A DNA stretch of 64,000 nucleotides from Chlorella sorokiniana. Taxonomy: Eukaryota > Chlorophyta > Trebouxiophyceae > Chlorellales > Chlorellaceae. The notes below the pieces were generated by a model. That model was not told the DNA's origin, searched no databases, and saw only the letters and a list, made by a program, of their open reading frames with translations. Within the stretch, counting starts at the first letter, position 1. Every line of letters starts with the position of its first letter. A program made the translations under genes and the position numbers. The stretch is taken from contig CP084616.1 of the NCBI GenBank assembly GCA_025917655.1, positions 682,001 to 746,000 on the forward strand, written 5' to 3'. Positions 23,673 to 35,800 of the stretch are shown here, piece after piece.

Positions 23673-25239
23673 TCACGCCAGCTGCGCTGCCAGCTCAGCG
23701 CCGTCCGCCTGCAGCTGCCGCAGCCGCGCCAGCCGCGCCGCGGCGGCGGCGCTGGGCCCGCCGCGCTGCTTCCGGGCCGGACGCCGCCCTCCCTCGACCC
23801 GCTGCTCCTGCTTCACGGGCGCCAGGGCCCTGCTGCAGCTTGTGTGGGGGCGGCGCCTGCGTGGCCAGCCAGGCGCCGAGGGCGGCAGACACGCCCGCAC
23901 ACCTGGCCTCCCCGCGCGCTCATCCAGCACCGCTGCCGCAGCCGCCCGCAGCTCCGCCACGCGCGCCAGCAGCTCCTCCGGCGCACCCCCGCCCGCCGGC
24001 GGCTCGGGCGCCCCGGGGGCGGCTGCGCGGCGCCGCCCACGCGGGCGGCGCTTGCGGGGCAGCGTCACCGTCAGCTCCGGCACCAACGTCTGCAGCTGGC
24101 GCCGCAGCTGCACCGGGTCTTCTGCGGGGCGGTGGAAGTGTGTGTGTGTGGGGGGCACAGGATGAGTGAGCGGCACGACATGGTTGTAAAGCGAGGCATG
24201 CATAAAGTCGACCACGTGGCAGCGCCCGCTTGAGGCATGGAGGGCGCTGGCGAGCAGGCAGCAGCACGCGCAGTGCCTCACCCCGCAGGTCATCCGTGCT
24301 GCTGCCGCGAACGGGCTGCCGGGCTGCCGCTGCTGCAGGTGCCGTTTGCTGGCCGGCTGGCGGGAGCTCAGCAGCCGTGCCAGGCTCGGTTGCGCGCTTC
24401 CCAGCGGCCTTGCGCGCCGTGCCCAGCACGCCAGCGCCAGCGGGCGCGGCAGGCGAGGCGGCGGGCACCATGGGCGACCAGAGCGCCGCAGCGGGGTGCG
24501 GCGGGCCGCTTGGCTGCTGCTGCTGCTGCTGGCCCACCGCCCAGTATGGGCTGGGTGGCGCAGCCATGCTGCCCTGCGAAGCTCTTGCCGCTGCAGCCCG
24601 GGCGTGCCCACCGGGGTTGGGATTCCTGCAGGTTGCGGGCCCAAAAAGGTTCAACAATGCCTTGACTGCTTCAAGCGGGCAAGGCGGCAGGCGCGGTCTG
24701 CCTCTATACCGCTACGCCATCCGCAGGCCTTGCAACCCACCCCGGGTGAACAGCTGGAGGGAGGGTGCTGCGGGAGCGCCAGAGCCGCCCGCCGCCAGGC
24801 TTCGCTCCAGCTGCATCCGCTCAAACGCGGCCTCAAGCGTGATGGAGGGCGGCGGCGGCGCCTGCTCCAGCTGCTGCAGGCGCAGCGCCAGCTGGCGCTG
24901 CCGCGGCACGCTGCCGCCATGCCGAGGGGTCCAGCTGTGGGGGCGGCGAGGCTGCTGGCCCCGCAACACCCCCAGCTGCTGCTGCTTCTGCTGGAGCTGC
25001 TGGGCCTGCTGCTTGAAGGTCGTGCGCGGCGGCTGCAGGTGCGCAGCAGCCGCGCCGCCACTGCCAGGAGGTGTGCTGCGTGCTGGCGGCGTCACAGCGG
25101 GCGTCTCTGCCCCGCCTGCCAGCCTGCTGGTGCCGAGCGGGGTGCTCAGGGCTGCTGTGCGGAGGGCGCCAAGGCGGCTGGCAGCACCCCTGACGGTTGC
25201 CCCCGCCAGGCGACTGCATGGCTGCTGCTGCCGCTGCAA
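23673..25239 (-). CDS. Unknown Gln/Pro-rich protein with coiled-coil segments
   Basis: Four exons are proposed. Exon 1 (25239 to about 24743) holds Thr-Pro/Ser-Pro sites, FKQQAQQLQQKQQQLG and RQRQLALRLQQLEQ with SITLEAAFERMQLERSL. Exon 2 (24628-24288) is Gln/Pro/Ala-rich with SPYWAVGQQQQQQPSG and ends STDDLR before a GTGAGG donor. Exon 3 (24121-23904) has EDPVQLRRQLQTLVPEL, then a basic patch KRRPRGRRR, then EELLARVAELRAAAAAVLDE. Exon 4 (about 23815-23673) ends ARLRQLQADGAELAAQLA. No known domain was recognised. The basic patch and phospho-site-like SP/TP motifs would fit a nuclear scaffold, but this is inference. The frame changes inside exon 2. Confidence 0.5.
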
Positions 25240-26235
25240 CTGCTGCGCGGTGCTTGCTGGCTGCCAGTCGTTGAAGTGCTATCGCAGGGCTGGCCCCCAC
25301 ATCGCCAGCGGCGGCCCGGGAGGCGGTGCAGTTGCGGTCGTTCAGCTGGGCTGAGGATGCAGGCCCTGCCTGGCTGCAGACCGCTTCCTTCTGCCCGACA
25401 TCCTGTACAAAGGGGCGAAAACCATGCGCCATGCCTGCTGGGCCGAAGCGCGACGGCTTGGGACTGGTTGGCGATTGCACCCCAGGGGCTTTCCTCCCCG
25501 CGGAAGCTTTGTGTCAATCGAGCTGATCGATGAAGGTGTGTGCATTGTCCGTGTTACCAGCCACCGCGTCTTGCCTTTGAAGGCATCGCCGGCAGGCTGC
25601 TCTGGGATGTCTCGGAGGGAGCACAAAGTCTACAGCTTGTGTGGCAGGAAGCCGAATGGTGGGCTCCGGCTGCCGTCACGGTCATCAGGGCACTCCCGCC
25701 TGTCCCTGCGTACTGCCCGCCGCCGAATACCACGATGCAGCAAGTCCCCTTGACTGCTTTGCCGCCCTCAGGGCTGAACGTGATGACCCATGGCCATACT
25801 AGAGAACTTGCCGGTTTCTGGCTCTCACAGAATGCAGGGGCAGCAGCTGACAGCGCTGTTGCATGCTAGCTGCAACTGGCGCCGACGGTCCGTGAATACA
25901 CGTTCCTCGAAGCCACAACAACTGCCAAACCCCATGCAATCATTGGAAAGACTACTGTTCTTTTGGACTAGCCGAGAGTTATTGCAGACGCAGAGGACTT
26001 CGTGCAGCTGCCTTCCCTACAGTGGCGGCAACCTGAAGCACCCCAGCGCTGGTCCCTGCCCAAAGCAAGGCTTGCAGTTTGAAGCACTGCAGTTTTCTGA
26101 GCAGTGACACGAAACTACCGCCTTTCCTGCACCCGCCGTGCGATCGCAGAGGAATAGCTCGCACTGCAGGTTTACCAAAGGCTTGCAGACGGTATCTCAG
26201 CAATTTCCGGGCTGTTTTACAACTTTTTCGGCACC
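25240..26235. other. Intergenic, about 1 kb, divergent promoters
   Basis: This lies between the start codons of the minus-strand coiled-coil gene and the carbonic anhydrase. Several short open frames exist, but none has a recognisable domain or splice pattern. Composition is less GC-rich from about 25850, as expected for a promoter region. Confidence 0.4.
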
Positions 26236-27392
26236 ATGAGCTCCAATTACGAGGACTTCAAAGAGAAGAATGCACAGTTCGCTGCCTCCTTCAAGGATGG
26301 CGACAAGCCCTTGCCGCCTGCCCGCAAGGCCCTTCTCCTCACTTGCATGGATGGTGAGATGGGCATCGAACCACCTGCGCGGCCGCCGGAAAGGGCGGGC
26401 TCCTCGCTGGGTCGCCTGCCGCCCCTGCCTGCTGGCACGCCGTGCCAGCACACGCCCGCGGCCACCCTGCGTCCTCGCGTGCTGCCACCCTGCCACCCTG
26501 CCTGGCTTCTGCCCAGCTTGATGGTCTCCACCTTCTGGCGGCCCACAACCCCCGCAGCCCGCATCCACCCGGAGAAGGCCCTGGGGGTGGACATCGGCGA
26601 CATCCACGTGGTTCGCAACGCGGGCGGCCGCGCCGCCGACGCCATCCGCTCCATCACCATCTCCCAGCAGCTGCTGGCCACGGAGGAGGTGCGGCGCTGC
26701 CTTGTTGCCTTGAGAAGCACATGTCGATCACGATGCTGCACGCCCCATGCGTCTGCTGTGCTCCCAGCCGACAGCGTGCTTTCCTTCACAAGCAGCCACC
26801 CCGGAGGGAGCGCACCCCCTCGCTGCACCTCGGTCCGCACCTCCTGCGCCCACCTCGCGTTCACGTCCCCGGTCCCCCCCCCACACACACACACCACGTG
26901 CAGGTGTATGTGGTGCACCACACCGACTGCGGCATGGTCACCTTCACCAGCCAGCAGCTGCAGGGCATTGTGAAGGAGCGGCTGGGCCACGACGACTCCA
27001 CCCACTACCATGAGTTCAGGTATGTGTGTGTGTGTGTGTGGGGTGGGGTGGGGTGTTGTGGGGGACCGGCTGCACGGCCCCTCTGCCCTGGCTAGCTCTG
27101 CCTAAAGGGAGCGCAGAGTAGGCCTGTTGCCGCTGCCAGCTCACAGGGCAGCTGCAGGGGAGCTTGAGTGAGAGGGAGCCACATGCGAGCTGCACCCCTT
27201 GGCACATGCCCCGCCTGCCCAGGCCCCCCCTTGCGGCCTCTCCCCCAATCCGCCGCCTGCAGCGACCTGGAGCAGAGCGTGCGCGATGACGTGGCACTGG
27301 TCAGGAACTCGCCGCTCGTGCGGCCGGGCACGCCGGTGCGCGGCGGCATTTACGAGGTGGAGACCGGGAAGATTCGCTGGCTGGAGGATTGA
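26236..27392 (+). CDS. Small beta-carbonic anhydrase
   Basis: This is a zinc enzyme interconverting CO2 and bicarbonate. Four exons join cleanly: 26236-26353, 26558-26688, 26904-27019 and 27263-27392, giving 164 residues with all donors GTG/GTATG and acceptors AG. Zinc-site motifs are present: Cys and the Asp-Arg dyad in LLLTCMDARI (exon 1/2 junction), VVRNAGGRA, and His-Cys in VVHHTDCGM (exon 3). It ends GGIYEVETGKIRWLED. Length and motif order match the short beta class exemplified by Mycobacterium Rv1284, not the longer plastid enzymes. No transit or signal peptide is seen, so a cytosolic location is likely. Unlike many neighbours this gene needs no frame correction. Confidence 0.92.
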
Positions 27393-28084
27393 GGCGACGG
27401 GGAGGCAGCGGCACGGCGCACCTGCGAGGCGGCTGGCGGCCCAGCCTCGCCGCCGTGGCGGCCTCCCAGCTCGTCCCCGCGTCCACGCGCGCTCCTGTCC
27501 GGCCGTGGCATGCCGTGCTCGCCATGAGCTGCCCAGCTGGCCTGATTGTGTGGGTTGCTGCTTGGGCTGCGCATGTGATGGCTGCAGGGCCTGGCCTCTC
27601 GCCTCGCACAGGCAAGTAGTGCCCCGTTGGCTCGTTCCGGTGCACAGCTCAAGCTGGTTGTTTTTAATCGTATCGGCTTCTTATTGGCAAGGCACATGCT
27701 TGCTGTATTCATCAAAACCGTGTGCGGCAGTGCTGCAGCCCCAGCTTTGGGCACCTCGCGCCTGCGGCGAGCTCCCAGCTTCGAGCGCTTCCTGCAACCA
27801 GCTACACTCCCAGCTTGGCGGCGGCCCGCGCCAGCGCAGCTTCCACAGCGCCGCATGCATACCAGCGCGTCGCAAGGCTGATGAAGCACTGCGTGCATAC
27901 AATGGCTGCGCAAGGGGGTGGGGGGCAGCAGGCTGCTCGACGTCACGGCACTGCAGGGCAGAAGCTGCACTGCTGTGTGGCTGCCCGGCAGGGTCGTGGA
28001 GGGCGGGCGTGGCGCCAACACGTGGGCAGCGGCTGCAGGGGGAGAGCGCTTCGTACCGCGCCCCAGCGGCTGAGGCACGCAGGC
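27393..28084. other. 3' flanks of convergent genes
   Basis: This region follows the carbonic anhydrase stop and lies beyond the last secure exon of the minus-strand GT8 gene. The GT8 frame stays open on the minus strand down to about 27681, so a longer or spliced C-terminus is possible. No repeat or RNA gene was recognised. Confidence 0.4.
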
Positions 28085-31000
28085 CGCAGGCGCCCGCCGC
28101 CTCACCCGTCAGCGCTCCAAGCACGAAGGTGGCGATGGCTTTCAGCGCAAACAGGCGGATGGCCAGCAGATCTGCCCACCAGGGCACGAGCCCCAGGCTG
28201 ACCACCACCGCGCCCAGCAGAGCCGCGGAGGCGCCCCAGGGCCGCGCAGCGCCGCCGCCGGGCGGGCCGCCGCCCGGCGGCCGTTGCGGGGCCGCGGCCC
28301 AGGCGGTGGCAGGCTTGCAGGAAGAGGGCGAAGAGGGAGGTGGTCCCCAGGGCGGTGAGCTCGTAGACAAGGGTCCACCCCAGCCAGGGGGCCACCTGGC
28401 GCGGGATCAGCGCCAGGCTGGCGCTCAGCGCCGCCGCCGTCCCGCCCACGCCCGCTGCGGCCGCGGCGGCAGGCAGCCAGGCCGGGCCCGCTGCTGCGGG
28501 CAAGGCCAGCGCGATGCCGCCGGCGTCTGCCAGCCTGGCAGGGCTCGCGTCCAGCCTCAGGGGCACCTGGGGGCTGCTGCGGGGGTGCTGGCGGCGCTGC
28601 CGACGCCAGGGCGCCCAAGCTGCGCTGCCGCACGGGCAGCAGCGCGCGCGCCCTGCCGCCCGCCGCCCCTGCCGTACGCTTCAGGCGCAGCGCGCGCGCG
28701 CGCGCCGCGCCGCGCCCAGCCCCGCACGCCACAGCCGTCTCCGCGCTGCCAGCGCCGCCAGCAGCAGCGGCGCGGGCAGCAGCGCTGCCGCTGCTGCCTG
28801 CTGCGCGCTGCGGCCGCCGGCGCGGCCTGCCGCATCCTTCGGCAGCCGCGCCCGCAGCGCCTGCGCCCAAGCACAACGTCCGGCCTCCATCACACAACAC
28901 GCGCTGGGCACCGGGGCAGGGAACGGCGCTGCGATGCGGCAGCGTGCTGCGCTGGCGGCCCAGTCTGCCCAACGGGCTCAGCGGGCCCAGCGGCGGGCTC
29001 ACCTGCCAGCGGGCCGAGGCCTCCCCATGATCCACCCCGCCCACCAGTCCCACGGCTTGAAGGTGGCCAGCGTGTAGTGCAGGACCCTGCGGTACAGACG
29101 GCATGCCAGGGGGGGTCCGCGCCGTGCCATCGGCAGTACGCAGCGCAGCGCTGCCTGCCCGCCACGCCCTCCCCCAGGCTGCCCCCCCCCCCCCCGTGTC
29201 CGGCCCCTTGCTCCCCTCCCCCCGCTTCTCAAACCCCGACCCCGGCGTGATGCAGCCAGGCACAGGCGCCATGCCGGGTGCGCTGCGCTGGCGGCGCCCC
29301 CTGCGTGTGATGAACCCGCCCCCTGCGCCCGCTCGCCTGATCTCCTGGGGGCAGCGTCCAGCGGTTGGAGTTGACTATGAAGAGGCCGAGGTCGGCGTTG
29401 TAGAGGGTGGGCAGGCGGCCCAGCTGCGGAGGGGCGGGGGCAGGGGTGGTGAGGGGGAGCAAGGCGCAGGTGAGGGGGCGCGGCGGGGGTGGATGGCGGG
29501 ACATGGGCGACGGTTGGGCGGGTTGCGTGGCAGCGTTTGAGGAGGCTGGTTGATGCGCCGGAACAAGGGTGCAGGGCATCATCGCCGTCAACGGCCAGCA
29601 CATCCCGCCACCCCCGGCCCCACAGGCAGTGGCGCCCTCACCGCCAGCCCCTCCGCGCCGGCGCGCTGCTGCGCCAGCTGCTGCTCTGCGTGAGGCTCTG
29701 GCCGCGGCGCGGGTCGAACAGCGGTGCCTCAGGGAAGTCTGCGGCACCCTCGGGGGGGGTCTTCACAGCGGGTGGCGCACCAGGCTAATACGAGGGAGAA
29801 GGGTGCACCGCGAAGGGCGCTGCGGCAAACGAGCTGCCGAGGCCCGCTGGCCCCGCCGCCCTCGCGCTTGCCGCGCTTTGGGGGAAGGGCAGCGGGGCCC
29901 TGGCGCCCGCCCGCAGTTGCGTCACAGCCGCAGGCGCACCCGCCAGGAAGGCGTTGAGGAAGCCCTGGTCGCCGCCGGTGTAGGAGGGGGTGGAGGCGAT
30001 GGCGCGCAGCATGCGGTCCAGCAGCTCGGTGGAGGGGGTCAGGGCCATGACGCCTGTCGGGGGTGGGAGGTGGGGAAGTGTGGGTGGGGTGGGGGGTGAA
30101 GTGGGGGCAGGTGTGGAAGGGTGTCAAGGGCACCGCAGAGGCTGGCAGGGCGGGTGCGCGCGGGGCAGGCGGCACGGCGGGACAACCGAGGGGAGGGACG
30201 ACAGCGAGCGCGCGGTTGCCATCAGCCGCGGGCGGACCCCGACGCAACAGGCCCAGGCCCGGGCAGCCCGGCATCGTCGCCCGGCCCACCTGTGTTGAAG
30301 CGCTCACTGTGGCGCATGACGGCGCACAGGCCGTCACACAGGAAGAGCTCATCCAGGCTGCGGGCGGCGACGGTGTCGGCATCCAAGTACACGACTGGGG
30401 GGAGGGGGGGGGGCGCGTGTGTGTGTGTGTGGGGTCCATGTGTGCGCATGCATGCATGCGTGTGTGTGGGGAGTTGGGGTGCTGGGCAGGCCATCAGAAA
30501 GGGTGGTGGCAGTGGGTGGGCGGGCAACTGCTGCGAGGCGCAGCGCCGGCAGAGTGCGCAATCTGCATCCGACAGGCGAGAAGCGCAGTAGGCGGAGCGC
30601 TGCGGGCGGCGAGGCGAGGAGCCCCGCCGCACCTCGCTCGTACTGGGTGAGGTTGAAGATCTTGAGCTTGGTGTACACGCCGTAGAAGCGCTGCGGGAAC
30701 TTCTGCGGGCATGGGCGGGGGGCCAGGGTGGCGGCCGCTGTGGGGGCAGCCCGCGGGCCTCGGCGGCGCCCTGCAAAGGAGCTTCACAGCGCATCCCTCC
30801 CGGCTGTTGACCCCCCCCCCTTCATCCACCCTCCATGAATACCACACAAACAGGTGCCCACCACCGCCCCACACACGCGGGCGTGCCTGGTCTGCATCCT
30901 GCGACCAGGTGCCTGGGTTCTGGATGAGCTCGACGCGGTGCACCCTCCAGCCATCCATTGCCAGCGTGTCGGCGGCCTGTCGGCTCACGCTCTCCGTGAC

Positions 31001-31387
31001 GAGCACAACCAGGTCCCTGAGATCAGGGGGTGGGCTGGGTGGTGGCGTGTGCAGGGTGGGGGAGCGCAAGAGAGGGACGCGCTGCGGGCGCGCAGCGCGC
31101 TGGCCGCCCGGCCGCCGCCCAGCAGGCCGGCAAGGCTCCTGCCGCCCGCCAGCTCACCTCTTGGTGCCTGTCTCCCTCAGGGACTGCCCCAGCACCCGCA
31201 CGCCTAGCAGAAAGGCATCCGAGTACAGGAGCGTTGCATAGGCCTGGCGGCCAGCGGCGGCCGACAGACGCCGGCGCGAAGCAGGGCCTGGTCCGACCGC
31301 GCCAAGGGGCGCGCTCTGCTGTGCTAGGCTGCCAATGGTAGAACCTAGAAGCACAACCAGCAGCAGGCAGGGGGCACAAGGCCGCAT
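28085..31387 (-). CDS. GT8 glycosyltransferase, IPUT1/PGSIP6-like (GIPC glucuronosyltransferase)
   Basis: Plant IPUT1 adds glucuronate to inositol phosphorylceramide in the Golgi; this product has the same layout. The start at 31387 encodes a signal peptide (MRPCAPCLLLVVLLGSTIGS). The GT8 domain follows: YATLLYSDAFLLGVRVLGQS (exon to 31158), DLVVLVTESVS (from 31016), FYGVYTKLKIFNLTQYER (30702-30633), VVYLDADTVAARSLDELF with the DxD metal site (30394-30290), GVMALTPSTELLD and YTGGDQGFLNAFL (30053-29940), DFPEAPLFDP (from 29738), LPTLYNADLGLFIVNSNRW (29427-29348) and HYTLATFKPWDWWAGW (29091-29001). Hydrophobic C-terminal segments follow, including IPRQVAPWLGWTLVYELTAL (about 28430-28350) and WWADLLAIRLFALKAIATF (28190-28115), matching the multi-span tail of IPUT1. 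The last exon is uncertain. Confidence 0.8.
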
Positions 31388-32899
31388 CGCTTGAGCCGCA
31401 TAGACTGCCAGAAGCGAACGCCCGTGGTTCTGCAAGGTCTCCAGCGCACAAAGAAGTAAACAATGTTTTTCTGACGTTGCCTAGATGCTGCTTCACCGCT
31501 TGTTGCGGTATCGTAAACGGGAGACTAACGCTAACAGGAAGGCTCACGCGTCAAGACGGGTGATAAACTGCTGGCGCATGTATGGATAATGAAGCTCAGC
31601 ACAACACGAATGACAGAGTCTCGATTGAAGGGGAAGAAGAGGGTGTAGTGCAGTGGTGCAGAGTCAGCGGCGGCAGCCAAGCGGCAAATGCATTGCTGCA
31701 AATGCATTGCCTTCTCATCTTCAACGTAGAGGCTGACCGTTCCCTGCCCCGTTTGATTATACGATTTCGAATTTACAATGCATTCAGTCTGTAGCACGAT
31801 GCAAGACTCTCATCGTGCAGTTGTTACGGGACGTTGCCGCTCACCCGCCTGGACAGCACCTGCCGCTGGCAGTCAAGGCTCATCCCTTGACAGCATAGCA
31901 TCCAGTCCCAATGCCAGTGAGCTCTGCTGTCCTGCACATTGTGTGCAAGAACGGTCAGGACACCGGGAGCATCAACCTCACTGGTAGTGCCGTCCCTGAT
32001 CAGGGGTTGTGTCAACCAAAAACGTCAGGCATTCAAGCTTGGCTTGAGAGCAATCGTGCGACTTCACAAACTATTCTCAGTTGAGAGCGGTAAAGCGCTG
32101 CAGAAGTGTGTCTTGCCGGGGCTTTAGGCAAGCCAGCACATCGTGCACTGGCGCCGCCGCCTGGCACCAGTGGCACAGGCGGCATGCATGCATGACCAAG
32201 ATTGCTGCCCTCAAGTCAGGCTTGTCTTGCAGGACAGGGGTGCCTACAATCCTTTTATTGATGCGTAGAGGCAGCCGTTCCGCCATTCTCTTGTGTTGAT
32301 CATCATCGAGGATGATGTGAGCATGCTGCCCTTTATGATGGCGGCGGCAAGCCGCATGCAGCTGGCGGCACGAGGCAGCAGGCGTTTAGCTCTTCACCCC
32401 GTTTTTCGGGGGCGTCCCGGCACGATCTTGATGTTGCGACGGATCGTGCCAGTAACCATTGTTCGTAAACTGAAACCACAGGCCATTGGAGGGTCACCAC
32501 CTCCGGTCGGCCAAAGTGCCAAGACGTGCGTATACTAGACGGCTGCAACACGGGTCTTGTAATGTATTCATGCCATTGTTTGCCGCGTTGTGCCCTATCT
32601 AAGCCGCGCCAAGACTCAGGGTGTCACCCGGTCGGCGTACCTCAGCACAGCCGTCCCCGGAGCAGTGATACAGGCCCATACAAGCCACGGAGACCAATCA
32701 ACCTTATTCCAAGCCTCATCAGGGCTGTGGCAGCCTGGGGCCCTCTGGTGTGCTCCCTCAAGGCCTGCCCTCGTAAAGTATTTCCTCCAACGAGCAAGCA
32801 CGTCCTCCAGTCCGTAACCGGCACCCTCACCAAACGTGGACGCGTTGAAGACTTCAGCAGGGACGGCGGCACCTCCCGGAACAGTCTGCGGGGAAAACG
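31388..32899. other. Intergenic, about 1.5 kb, divergent promoters
   Basis: The region lies upstream of both the minus-strand GT8 gene and the plus-strand wall protein gene. It is AT-richer than its surroundings from about 31450. Short open frames, including one on the minus strand at 32616-32933, show no recognisable domain. No RNA gene, terminal repeat or transposase was found. Confidence 0.4.
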
Positions 32900-35800
32900 A
32901 TGCCCGGGCGCATATCGCTGCCTGGCGGCCCACTGGCGCTGTTCTTGCTGCTTAGTGGGCTAGGTGCGTCTTGTGGATGTCCGCTGGCGAGGGCGTTGCC
33001 TTGAGCCAGGGCCCCCTTCAGGGGACGGGCAGCTGGGTCTCGCGCACAGCGGCGCTGGAGCTTGGCCTTTCGCAACAAGACTCCACGGCGGGAGGGGTTG
33101 GAACGCTTGCGGCCGGACAGCGTCCCCTGCTCGCAGTGGCCCCTGCAGACTGGCTGCTCCCTGCCGCCGCCGCGCCCCCATATCCTCACCTGCAAGCACT
33201 TGCCCACCGGCCCTCTGCAGCTCATGCTTTTGACCCTACCAAGGAAGTGGATCCCGGGCGAAAGTGGATCTACCTCATCGGCCGCGATGGCTGCACTGAT
33301 CCGCCCGGCGCAGGTGGGCCGCGGACGGAGCCTGCTGGCCGCCCCTGCCGTGCGTCGCTGTGCCTGGCCGCCCTCCCACCTCGCAACAGCATCGATGCCC
33401 CGTGTTCCTTCATCCGCCTGCAGGCTGGGCTGGCACCAACTATTGCAAGTGAGTGGCGTACGTGTGGAACCTGCTGGTGCAGCCCAGCCGCCAGCTCTGG
33501 CAGCCCTTGTCCCACCGGGCATGCATGCCCCTCCTCCCGTGCATGCCCGCACCAGCACAGAACGCACGCCGCCACACGCCCCCCCCTCCCCTTCTCTCCC
33601 ACCAACACTCACCATCATCACCCATGCCTGCACCGCAGCCAAAACGACAACATCATGACCTGGACCTTCGGTGGCGGCGTGCGCACAACCTGGTTCACCT
33701 CCAAGGCCCCCTCCGTCACCGGCAACCCCACCAACCTCATCGGCAAGAAGATCACCTTCCAGGTGCGCCCTGCAGCGCATCGGCGGCGATCTTCCGACCA
33801 ACCTGCTGCTCCAGAATGCCACTGGCGCCTGTGGCTGTGCCAGGTGCTGGCTGCCCGTCTGCCACTCTGTCAAGTCCTCCACCGTCGCCGCCCTTGCTCC
33901 CAGCGCAGGTCCAGTGCCGGGCCGCCAGCTTCCCGGGCGGCGGCTGCCCCGCCCGCTCCTACTTTGGCTACTCGGGGACCTGCGCCAACGACGGCGTGAG
34001 CGCCACCGCGCTGAGCACCAACACCGAGTGGGTGCTGGAGCGAGCGCCCGCGGTGGCGGGCCAGCCCAACGTGCACGGCCAGTTCTACCTCCGCGCCGCG
34101 GTGAGGGCAGCAGCATGGCAGGCGTCGCAGGGCCTTAGATTAGACCCTCAAGAGTTGAGGTGCCCGCATCTTGTAGCCATGCCTCCCCATCCGCCTCCAA
34201 CGCCCTTTGCCTGCACCACCAAACCAGCCCTGACCTGGCCCCTGCTCGCTTCCTTGCGCCCGCAGTCCCGCACGGGCCGCTGCTCCCGCCAGTATCTAGG
34301 CGTGATCAAGAACACTAAGGCCCCGCCCAAGTGCGGCGACCCCGAGGTTGGCCTCTACCCCTTCCAGCCCAACAACGCCTCCATCCTCCTGGTGTGGAAC
34401 ATCATCCCGCGCTACGACCCGCCGCCGCCCTCCCCCGGCCCTCCCCTCCACCCCCCGCCCACGCCCCAAGCCCAGCCCACCGCCGCCGCGCCCCAAGCCT
34501 CGCCCTCCCCCGCCGCGCCCAAAGCCCCGCCCTCCCCCGCCGCGCCCCAAGCCCCGCCCTCCACCCCCGCGCCCCAAGCCCCGCCCTCCCCGCCGCGCCC
34601 AAAGCCCCGCCCTCCCCCCCGCGCCCCAAGCCCCGCCCTCCCCCGCCGCGCCCCAAGCCCCGCCCTCCACCCCCGCGCCCCAAGCCCCGCCCTCCACCCC
34701 CGCGCCCCAAGCCCCGCCCTCCCCCGCCTCGCCCCAAGCCCTCCCCACCCCCAGGCAAGCTGCTGGCGGCTTTGAAGCGTGTGAGGATGCACGAGGGATT
34801 GCCCATTGAGCGTGGCAGCCCTGCCTAGTGTGGTTTGCACAACACACACCCCAGCCCTGCTTCCCGACGCAGGCCCCCGCCCCCAGAGCAACAGCGACTC
34901 GCCCCACTCCCGCCTTCCCCGCCACCCCCGTCTCCCAACCCCTCCCCGCCACCCCGTCTCCCAACCCCTCCCCGCCACCCCCGTCTCCCAACCCCTCCCG
35001 CCACCCCCGTCTCCCAACCCCTCCCCGCCGCCCCCCGTCTCCCAACCCCTCCCCGCCGCCCCCGTCTCCCAACCCCTCCCCGCCGCCCCCGTCTCCCAAA
35101 CCCTCCCCGCCACCCCCATCTCCCAACCCCTCCCCGCCACCCCCGTCTCCCAAACCCTCCCCGCCACCCCCATCTCCCAACCCCTCCCCGCCACCCCCAT
35201 CCCCTCCCCCACCTGAGTGAGTCGCTGCCTGACTGAGCTTTGGCTGCACGTGCGCGTGCCCTGGCCCTCAACTATGATTTGAGTCCTGCTGACGGCGACG
35301 TTGGGATGCAGGCGGCACCCAGCCCCCCCCACACACACACACACACCCACCCACCCACCCACCCACCCACCCACCCATCACCCCCACCCTCCCCACCCCG
35401 GCCAACTGTGCAGGTGCTGTTCCCAGCTGGGCTGCATCTCCAACACATCTGCCCTCGTGTGCGCCACCCTGCCAGGCCCCCAGCCAATGTAAGCATTGGC
35501 TCTGAGGGCAAGCAGGTCGGCGTATCGCTCACGCCTCCCATCTCCACTGGCGGCGACGGCGTTCGTAAGTGGCTGCAGCCCCCACCGCTTCTGCACGCAT
35601 GCGGCCGCCGCGCCCCCTCCTCCCCCGGGCCGCCCTGTTTTTTCGCCCCACCTCTGCTGTTGCCAGTGCTCGAGCGCCGGCGTGCCTGGGCTGCAGCAGC
35701 CTGCCCTCCGCCTGGAACGGGTGCGTGTGCCCCTTCATCTCCACCTCACACGCGCCCTACCCCCTTGTAGCCATCACCTCCTGGCGCGTGCTGCTGCGAC

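Noticed and set aside
25424-25753. Plus-strand frame upstream of carbonic anhydrase (FVSIELIDEGVCIVRV)
   Set aside because: No domain, no splice context and no continuation; left as intergenic.
32616-32933. Minus-strand open frame of about 105 codons in the 31.4-32.9 kb gap
   Set aside because: It reads rather protein-like (FGEGAGYGLEDVLARWRKYF) but lacks a recognisable domain, partner exons or poly(A) signal; probably chance in GC-rich DNA.
34296-35374. Long minus-strand Gly-rich frames opposite the Pro-rich region
   Set aside because: They are the complement of Pro codons (CCN to NGG); the sense strand has signal peptide, splice sites and conserved modules.
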